Of a DNA stretch of 64,000 nucleotides, positions 55,244 to 64,000 are shown piece after piece. This stretch comes from Raphanus sativus (Eukaryota; Streptophyta; Magnoliopsida; Brassicales; Brassicaceae): assembly GCF_000801105.2 (NCBI RefSeq), contig NC_079519.1, forward strand, positions 14,509,228 through 14,573,227, in the 5' to 3' direction. Under the pieces are notes generated by a model. The model searched no databases, was not told the DNA's origin, and saw only the letters and a list, made by a program, of their open reading frames with translations. The first letter of the stretch is position 1; the number at the start of each line of letters is the position of its first letter. The position numbers and the translations under genes are program-made.

Positions 55244-56958
55244 TGTTGGGGTCAAAAACGGTTATCTCGAAATCAACGGCTAAAAATATTTATCATGCGC
55301 GGAGTTTCCATAAAACAAGCATCGAAAGCAAAACAAGTCGTATAGCTTAAAATACCTATGTTAAAGTCGATCGTTCTTGTTTTACACGATAAACTTTACG
55401 AGAAAGCCAACTCTGATTTAGTCGTAAAACTTCGATGATACAATCAAGAAGAACCGAGAGACATTAGGTCTGTAGCTGATATGACACGACCATACGAAAG
55501 TATACGGAAGAAACGAGAAAGATATCAAATTGAAGCCCTCGCCGAGACCCAGGTCGCCGGGCGACCAGCCCCAGTGCTGGCCGTGGTCGCCGGGGGCCTA
55601 GCACCGGCCCAGGTCGCCGGGCGCCTAGCGCCCGTGCTGGCCGTGCTCGCCGGGCGGCTAGCGCCGGCCCAGGTCGCCAGGCGCCTAGCGCCCGTGCTGG
55701 CCGTGGTCGCCGGGCGCCTAGCGCCGGTCCAGGTTGCCGGGCGGATAGCGCCCGAGCTGGTTCTGGTCGCCGGGCGGCTAGCCCCGTGTTGGTTCGGTCG
55801 GCGGGTGGCTAGTCTTCGTGCGTAAGTTGTAGGCTCCGGCCGCAAGAAGTCCGTACTTTGCGTCCTTCCCAAGTTCTCGCGGAACGAATCGTTAAGATTC
55901 TACGAACAAAACTCCCGTTCTTATTCCAAACCAAGATCGTCGGAAAGACTTCGGAAAACTCGTAAGATATCAACGGGCAGGGAGATCTTAAATTCGTTGT
56001 ATAAAACAATGATGGTCATCTTAAGACACCATTCATCTCGACTTTACGAAGGATCGTAGATCTTCCGAAAAGCTCAATATCGAAACAGGAGTATTCTTTC
56101 GAGGAAATCGTAGAAATAGCGGAAATCCGAGAAACGGCTCGAAAGGGACCAAACACGATCGGACGATCCATTTACGATTTTCTAAGATAGATTCGACGGT
56201 TTATGTTTATCTTCACATAACAAGATAAATGTTAAAATTCCGAAAAGGATAAATGTCAAGTTTCCCGATAAACACGAAGATCGACGAAAATGGAACAGCC
56301 CGATTCGCGGCCCAAAAGGAGAATATACCGTCATAAGGAGGAGTATATAAAGCAGCTTGGGGAGAGAAGCAAAGGAGAAGCAGAAAAAAATCCTAGAGAA
56401 ACAGAGAAAAATCCAAGAGAAGAAAATTGAGAGTCTTAGGAGTAGATCCGAGATTTTAGACCGATGGAACTTAGAACTTAGGTGGTTAGACTAGCAAGGC
56501 ATGACCTAGGACGTCTGGCCGCCTCTCGTTCTACCTTCATCTTGTCCGCAGACTTCTGTTCCTTCGGAAGAATCTAACAATCATTTTACTCAGAGTTCCA
56601 CACATAGAAACCCTAGGCGTTATTCTCGACACACTCGTTTCTATGACAAACCCTCGTACTAGACGAACTCCGCCAGGCAGTTCGATCTCTTGTTCAAATC
56701 TTTCTAACTGAACTACGTCCGACTTGATCCTCGAAAGGGGTACGTAGGCAGCCTTTCTCAAGGTCCAGTCCCAACTCTTAACAAAACCCTTTTTGTACGA
56801 TTTTCGTCTTTTGTTATCTTTCTATATTTTCCGCACTTGTTCGGTCACTTATCGTTGGCTGTCGCAGAGAATCCGGACCTTCAGGGAAAGTCGGGTTAAC
56901 TTGGCTTTCCTCCGTTTTTTATTCATTAAAATCGACAGTGCGAATTTTGGTTCCCACA
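55244..56958 (+). repeat. 3' LTR of Tat-like element 2
   Basis: 1,715 bp, preceded by the polypurine-like GATGGGGGGCTAAC. Array at about 55545-55800, TATA at 56344-56352, GATCCTCGAAAGGGGTACGTAGG near 56727, end TTGGTTCCCACA. A 114-codon frame (55481-55825) runs through the array; I regard it as a by-product of codon-length repeats. Confidence 0.93.
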
Positions 56959-57649
56959 GTCTATGTGTTTCTGGTTCCCTTCCTTCTCTCTCTTCGGCAT
57001 CTCAAGATCTAAGTTTATAAAAAAAAGATTGATATGATTTCTTGAGAGGCAGAGGGATATGTAAATTACCTACGACCCCATTATTCCAAATCTCAAGGAT
57101 GATCACACATTGTGGAAACGAGGGATAGGTAAATTACCTGAGACCCCATTATTCGCTACACTTTGTCAAAATGTATGAGTTACAAATGCAAATGTCAATG
57201 AGATAGACTAGATGACCTGTGTTGGCATCAAAACCAATTGAAATTGAAACTAATAAGAGATCCAGAGAAGAGAGATGAGGGGAGAAAGGGATCAGAGAAG
57301 ACTACCTGTGTGTTCAGAAACTTGTTTGAGTTGAATCCATGTGTCCTTTGATCGATACTCCCAAGGTAAAGCCTACACTTTTATTTTTATGCAAGAAATG
57401 AGGTTAGTAGAGGGGATTGTCAGACATGATCTGTTAGGTTGTGGAACTAGTGGAATTTGGTTGATGTACTAGGATATTGTATAATGTGCTTCTAAGATTA
57501 GGATGTTTAATGATTTGGTTTGCACTACTAGAGAGAAGATGAACTGAGTTTTTAAAATCATTTGAGTCCCTACTGCTTTCAAACCTCTTTCAGAGAGACT
57601 GCCTGTTGGTTTTGCTTGAGGACAAGCAAAAGGGTAAGTCTGGGGGAGT
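56959..57649 (+). other. Unit 3 3' noncoding region, second part, with polypurine tract
   Basis: Begins with the duplicated target GTCTA and continues TGTGTTTCTGGTTCCC as in the uninterrupted unit 2 (41545). It ends AAGTCTGGGGGAGT before LTR-4. Confidence 0.9.
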
Positions 57650-59099
57650 TGATATACCATGGGTTTTACCCATTTTTATCCATCTTATATAAGTGTTTTA
57701 TATACTATTTACTATGTATTGGAGTCTATTTAGAGTATTTACAGGTTCAGGGACGATTTGGAGATATATGGTAATTTTGGTGTCTTTTGGAGTCTTTCGA
57801 TTGCAGAACTACACAGATGCTTCAGATGTTTAGTTCTCGATGGAGATCTTACCACTGTTGAATTTATCTCATCTTTTGACACAAGATAGAGCTTTGATTT
57901 AGCTTTCCAATGCCACCAGTTTGAGATCAATCCAACGGTTAGATCGGAAGTTATGCTCATTTTACTGAAGAGTGGTCAGTCTGCCTCGCGAGAGAAGGCT
58001 GTCGAGAAGAGGATTGTATGTCGATCGACACAGCACACTGCATGTCGATCGACAGGGACATCAGAACTTGGGCTGAGTATATTTCATGACCGGCTGAAGC
58101 CCAGGAGTCACCACAAAGTTACCAAAATACCCTTGACAAACAGAAACCATATTTATGTTATTTCTAAGCCATTGTTGACGGCTACGCTTCAGACGCTCTT
58201 TACGCTTTCATTGTTTCTCTTAGAAGAGAAGGGAGGAACTCCTTGAGAGTCCTCCTGGAACTCCTTTGCTTTTGGATTATTTATCTATTGCTTTTCATCT
58301 ATTCATCTATGATTTCTGTGACAAACTTCATGTCTGAATAGATCCACCTGTTAGATCTATGGTTCAGATAGGTTTGTGGGATTAGCCCCAAACTATACTT
58401 GCTAAGTTGTGATATTCATCAAATGGATTGAACTCTATGCTTGTTCTAGATTAGCTAACTAGAACATAGATCACTAGGATCTTTGATTATCTTGAATTAT
58501 CCATTTGAGCTTGCGTGTCTCCCGTTGAGAAAAACGACAGTTCCTCCTTGAGACCTTGTGGTCATATTCGGCTCGCGCTTAGGCAGATCTAGAAGCCGTC
58601 GATCGATATCCCGACAGGTGAATCGATCGGTGCTGCGAAAGGTGTATCGCTCGATATCTCAAAAGGATATCGACCGACTCTTTTTCTGTTTCATCATGCG
58701 AAAGGTGTGGCCAGAGATCTAGATATTTTAACCAGTGATTCATTCACATATGTTAAGCGGCTGAGATCTATAGTATCATTCAAGCAACTTATTAAAGCAT
58801 TTATAGAGATTATAATCTCCATTCCTGAATAGAAGCCCTAGATCTAGCTACCATCCTTCCATCAAACAGCTCATTGCCAAGCTGAACAATTATATTGTTC
58901 ATCTTGTTTACTGTTTTATTTACTGCTTTACCATATTCATTTACTGCTTTATAATTTATTTACTGTTAGCCTACCTTAATCATAACTATTAGATCTAGTG
59001 TGTGCCTTAGCTCCTTGTGGATTCGATCCCTAAGTACTACAACTTGACCTCTTTTGATGAGAGTAAAAATCACTCCTTAGGGTAATTTGAGTGATATTA
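57650..59099 (+). repeat. LTR-4 of the Athila-derivative array
   Basis: 1,450 bp, TGATATACCATGG to GAGTGATATTA. Shares the terminal TA and other private changes with LTR-3, with a few extra substitutions of its own. Followed by the primer-binding site at 59104. Confidence 0.95.
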
Positions 59100-59232
59100 A
59101 ATTTGGCGCCGTTGCCGGGGAGCTTCGATCGCCATTAGATCTTGTTTAGTTAGATTTTGTTTAGGTTTTATTATTGTTCAAAAATCTCATAAATTTTTTT
59201 TCTTCTGTTTCAGGTACATACCAGAAGTGACA

Positions 59233-62200
59233 ATGAAGAAAGGATTTTTAGCTTATTCAAAGAAGCAACCTGCTGGTTTATGCACGATTCGTAAGTCTAC
59301 GAGGGATGTAACGATCGACATCCTCCAAGCAGCATCAATCGATAGCATACACCACAAATCGATCGACATCGTCCATCACGAATCGATCGACACCCTACAA
59401 GAACCGGTGCTCGATAGAGTACACAAATCATCAAACGACACTGTTCATGCGAACACTGTTCACATGGGTACTATTCACCGAGGTACTGTTCATCGTGGTA
59501 CTATTCACACGGGAACTGTTCATCAAGGTACTATTCATCCGATTACTATTCATCCGATCACTATTCATCCGATTGCTGTTCATCCCGGTACTATTCATCG
59601 GAGTACTGTTCATGAAACACTGTTCACCCGAACACTGTTCATCCAAAATCGATCGACACTATTCATTCTGTGTCGATCAATACTGTTCATCGTGACACCG
59701 TTCATCGCGACACTATTCATCCGACGTCGATCGACACTGTTCATCCCCATGTCGATCAATACTGTTCACTTCAACACTGTTCACCGAAGCACTGTTCACC
59801 GAAACACTGTTCATCGCGACACTGTTCATCGTGATACTGTTCATCGTGGTACTGTTCATCGTGACAATGTTTATCGCGGTACTGTTCATCAAAACACAGT
59901 TCATCGCGTTTCTGTTCATCAAAACACTGTTCACTGCAACACTGTTCATTCGGGTACTGTTCATCCGACGCCGAAAAATTCTGTTCATCAAGAGTCAACC
60001 GACACCACTAACGGGAAAACAAGGGAGGTAAGAGCAATCATACTTAAGATTGATAAGAGAGGTATTTGGCGAGACGAAGAATGTCTCCCTTGCAACCACA
60101 GAGGAAAATCGATTAATGCAGATGGTGATGTAGTCCCTAATATAATTGATGTTACTGAGACAAACGACTTTATTTTGACAAGCCAATGGTATGATTTGGG
60201 AAGTGAGGACCCTTTCAAAGGTCTTCCTTTTGAAATCCCCAAAGATCTTATCAAGACACTCGAGGATTTAGCCTCATCAGCCCTCTCATCAGCAAACAAG
60301 CAGAATGAGGTACATGTAGATCACATTATCTGCAAGATTTTCCAATATTTTTTATCTGGAGATGCTTTTAGCTGGTTCAGTAAGTTGCAGCCAAGATCTC
60401 TAACTTGTTGGGAAGACATCAAAAGCGCATTCCTAGGTAAATTTTTCAGTGAAGCTGTAGCAATTCGAAGTAAAGGTTTGACTACATGATTGAGAAGATG
60501 ACTGAAGATCATGAGAAAGGAATAATGACTAGTATCAGCCAGATTCTTGATTATGTCTACAGCGAGCAGAATGGAGATCCCGAGACCCAACAACTCACGT
60601 CAAGCAGCCAGACATTCAAGATCAATATGCTTATGGGGATACACAGAGGGACGAACTGAACAGAGGACAGCTGGTCAACCATAGTATAGTTGAGGATGAT
60701 GAACAAGATCGATCTGGAGAGCCGAGCATAGTAGAAAAAGCTGATACAAGTGATTCGATTTCAGCATCGATCGATATCGGCACTTCAGAAATGATCGATA
60801 CAGACTTGTCTCATCGATCAATACCTCTCGAAATCCCTGATGCTACTGCTGTGAATGCTGGGACAGAACGACAAAGAGCACTCAGAGACTACAACAGTCC
60901 TGAGGATTTTTATGCTAAAAAGTCTGCATTGTGTCGTTCAACTTTCCAGAGTTCCATCCCTGAGCTACCTACTGCATATATCTCTCTTGTGGGTCAGACT
61001 CCTTTTCATGGTCTTCATTATGAAGATGCCACTAACCACTTAGAGGCATTCGAAGATTTAGCTTCGACCATCAAATGCAATGGAGTCCCTGTAGACTACT
61101 ACTTCTGCAAATTATTCTCATATTCTCTTGCTGGAGAAGCAGCATGTTGGTTCAGGAAGTTGCCACAAGGATCTGTTACTACCTGGAAAGACATCACAAA
61201 CGCCTTCCTCAACAACTTCCGATGTGATGCTGCAGCAAATCTAAAGATTGAGAAGAGAGCTATGCTGGAATATATGGTAGAGGATGATGAACAGATGGCA
61301 CCTGAAGAACTGAGTAGAGTAGAAGAAGCCGATATTAGTGACACAAGCTCAGCATCGACCGACCCCGCAACCTCGAACATCGATCGATAACATCACTTCA
61401 GCATCGATAGCCACCAGCACCTCCGAGTCGAGCGATACATACTTTGATCATCGATCGATACCACTTGAAATCCCTGAAAGTTCGTGTTGTCCTCAGGACA
61501 TTGTAGACTCGACACAGAAGAGCATTGATGTATCAAGTTGTTATCCTGACCCAGATGAAGAAAAAGAGATCACCATGGAAGATTTCTTAGAGATAGAAGA
61601 ATTTTTGGAGTTAGAGGGTGGAGAACAACTTGGAGACTTGGATTCGAGTGTAGAAGTCACTTTGGAAGACTTCATAGAGCTGGAGAATGGCTTGAGTCAG
61701 AAAAGAAGCTTGATGACGAGCGGAACACTATGAGAAAATATTTGGAGACTTCGTCAAAGGCTAGAATCGATCGATACCAACCCGATGAGATCGATCAACA
61801 TCCACCATTCATCATCGATCGACACCCACCCGAGTGCATCGATCGACACACATCGTTTGATGAGCTACCAGGATACACAGTTAAGCTGGAACCGATTGAA
61901 GTGAGAATGCACAAGTCTAAGACCTCATACCTTGCTGTCCCTGAACATTTAAGACCCATATGCGCAGAAGAAGCTGCTGGGATTTGCAAAATAATGAAGA
62001 GGATACATGACCCTGTGAAGATTGTGGTTCCCTATGCCGTGGTTGAAGCTGAATCTCCTATACCACCAGATAGAGGTATACGTCTTGATTCTTATAATGG
62101 AGTATTTAAGGATCATCAGCATGTAGTAGCTTCTCAGAGAGACACTGTTCAAAAAACATTGATCGATAATATCACTCCACCATCGATCGACATCTACCGG

Positions 62201-62704
62201 ATACCACCGATCGACATCTACCAGATACCACCGATCGACATCATCAATCTGTCATTGATCGACACTACCACTGGTTCATCGATCGATAGCAGACGCGAAT
62301 CAGAGCAGAATGAGTATGAAGTGTGTGGAAATATTTTTAATGGAGATACCACCACGCATTCAGACAAGTCTGGGAGAAAGATGATGATGAATTGGAGGAA
62401 GAGGAAAAGAACCAAAAGGGATCCCCAGTTATCATTGATTCCTCACTTCTCCGATGATGTCAGGAAATCTGGAGCGAGACTACACAAGTCTGTGGAAAAG
62501 AAGAGGAGAAATTGGAAAAAGCGGAAACGAACCAAGGGAGGTTCTCAGTTACCATTGACTCCTTACTTTTCAGAATGTGTTAGGACATCCAGAGTGCGCA
62601 GCAGATGCTTCACACATCCGTTTGCAAAGCTTAAAGCACTCCTTATTGCTGAGATGATAGACAAAGGAGAAAAGTCTATGGAGGAGGCTTTCACACAAGA
62701 ATGA
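59233..62704 (+). pseudogene. Unit 4 gag-like ORF (copy of unit 3 with indels)
   Basis: ATG at 59233. Collinear with unit 3 and very similar. Differences: a one-base loss near 59612 and one-base gain near 59745 inside the 15-bp array, which compensate; one-base losses near 60475 (ends the frame at 60489), 60588 and 61686; a one-base gain near 61375; and an in-frame 54-bp deletion near 62140 (unit 3 46731-46784). Open segments are 59233-60489, 60791-61390, 61338-61733 and 61730-62704. Both capsid-like cores, the acidic block and the basic tail are all present but in different frames. Several breaks are single-base indels in short homopolymers, so assembly error is possible. Confidence 0.85.
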
Positions 62705-64000
62705 TAAAGTCTCAAAGATTGGACATTGAGATTTGTTTTGGAGCATATTCTCATTCTCATCCGGACTAAATCAGATCCCCAAAAGTCAAGCTCATGACTA
62801 AAAATAAGCGCTGAGTGGGAGGCAACCCACTGTTAGGTTTGTTTTAAATTTGGTTTTATTTTCATATACTACTGATTTTTGTTTTTAATTATTGCAGGTA
62901 AAAAAAAAAAGAAAAAAAATATTTGGTTTTATATTTATCTTTTACTGGGTTTTAGTGTTTTATATATGTTAAGTAAAAATCAGGAGTTATAATCAAGGAA
63001 GATGAGTTTTCACAAGAATCGACGATGACTGCGCAGCATCGGTCGACAGAGCATTAATAGCATCGATCGATCGCCAGTTAATTGTGTTGATCGATAGAGC
63101 ATCAAGAGTATCGAACACCACTTAACTGTGTTGGTCAATATTCACATCAAAGTTAGGTATACTGTTTTTCCTTGTTAATTATTGTCCTTATGATTTATTC
63201 TCCCACCAAACTTAGACTGTATAACACTGGTAACAGTGTTGTTTAAGTCTAGGGGAGGTCGTACTAATATTATAATTTAGATTAGCTATTTAGAAAAGGG
63301 ACCCGAGTAAACGATTGCCTTAGCATCGACCGACGAGAAGAACTCGATATCGATCGCCATAACCAAATATGCCACGACCGATGACAACACATTTACATCG
63401 ATCAACATCTATTCTGGTCAGGTATTTCGTTCTAACTTGTTAAATTGAGTACTTATGGTTTATTTCTCACCAACCTCCGACTTGATAACAACATTATAGT
63501 GTTATTTAAGTCTGGCGGAGGTTCTACTGATATTGTGTTTTAGTTAAAAAAAAAAAGAAAGATCCAGGTAAACGATTGCTCAGCACATCGCCCGATGAGA
63601 CCAGCTCGATATCGATCTCCAGCGCTTCATATCAAACGCTCGATTGTCTCTTCATTGTGTCCAACGATCTCTCTAGCCATATACTGATGGGATCAACTCG
63701 ATATCGGTCGACAACGCTTCATCTTCAACGATCGATTGATACTTCATTGTGTCGATCGACAGACATCAGCGAGCTGGTATATCGTTCTTACTTGTTAATT
63801 TTGTGCCATTGCTTTATTATTTTCACCTTACCACCGACGTGTTACACTGGGAACAGTGTAATTTAAGTCTGGGGGATTACTAATATCTATCTACTTGATG
63901 AATCTTATTTAAAACGTTTCAAAAAGTTTTTATTGAGTCAAGAAGGAGATATAATCTAATCGATTTATTACTTGTCATCTAACCACTCTTTAGACCAGTC
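62705..64000 (+). other. Unit 4 3' noncoding region, cut by the window end
   Basis: Matches 47348-48650 of unit 3. Hairpin modules A 63223-63240, B 63485-63505, C 63842-63861. The window ends about 190 bp before the position equivalent to the Tat-like insertion in unit 3, so it cannot show whether unit 4 carries that insertion. Confidence 0.85.

Larger units (their letters stand above)
48829..56958 (+). mobile_element. Tat-like element 2, strongly deleted; TSD GTCTA
   Basis: 8,130 bp between perfect 5-bp duplications GTCTA (48824-48828 and 56959-56963). LTRs 48829-50783 and 55244-56958 start TGTTGGGGTCAAAAA; the right one ends TTGGTTCCCACA, while the left has lost its last bases and the primer-binding site. 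The interior has only a gag N-terminal remnant, LTR-like fragments, a conserved noncoding block and an antisense-gene remnant. Related to Tat-like element 1 by LTR ends, polypurine tract and the block at 54165-54415. Cannot move on its own. Confidence 0.93.

Overview
This window is plant nuclear DNA, almost certainly from a Brassicaceae genome and probably from pericentromeric or other repeat-rich heterochromatin. I see no intact host gene. Nearly every base belongs to nested, deleted or tandemly arranged LTR retrotransposons of the Ty3/gypsy Athila and Tat types, plus one CACTA-type DNA transposon carrying captured host exons. The plant assignment rests on Athila-type gag and pol proteins, a tRNA-Asp-like primer-binding site, Tat-type gag with antisense spliced ORFs, a CACTA element with 3-bp target duplication, and an SMC4-like exon block with plant-style GT-AG introns.

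Layout. 1-5653: decayed Athila gag-pol (+), missing its 5' end, split by a clean solo LTR at 3401-4724 and truncated in integrase. 5654-7163: Athila fragments, mostly minus strand. 7164-24420: an Athila deletion derivative on the minus strand (3' LTR 7164-8517, gag only, 5' LTR 14554-14646 plus 23174-24420). Its gag is split by a CACTA transposon (8910-13566, TSD TTC) carrying SMC4 C-terminal exons. Its 5' LTR is split by a Tat-like element (14647-23173, TSD GGAAC) with an intact 849-aa gag-protease ORF, no reverse transcriptase, and an antisense gene. 24421-30601: rearranged Tat-like debris, namely a gag fragment, a minus LTR, an intron-containing gypsy-type 'Transposase_28' gene, a 588-bp LTR with its gag, and a duplicated gene tail. 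30601-64000: a tandem series of LTR-internal units of one non-autonomous Athila derivative. It has LTR-1 31956, LTR-2 35194, LTR-3 42238 and LTR-4 57650. A second Tat-like element (48829-56958, TSD GTCTA) sits in the third unit.

How the parts work together. None of the retroelements here encodes a complete pol, so the array units and both Tat-like elements would depend on trans-acting enzymes from autonomous relatives. The array units encode one long gag-like protein (1,175 aa in unit 3). It has a 15-bp repeat coding Thr-Val-His pentapeptides, two consecutive capsid-like cores, an acidic segment and a basic C-terminus. Their 3' noncoding region repeats a hairpin plus polypurine module three times before the true polypurine tract. 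The Tat-like elements carry an extra gene on the antisense strand that still has GT-AG introns. Order of events read from nesting: Athila insertions first, then CACTA and Tat-like insertions into them. Units 3 and 4 share private LTR mutations, so they look like a duplication rather than two transpositions.
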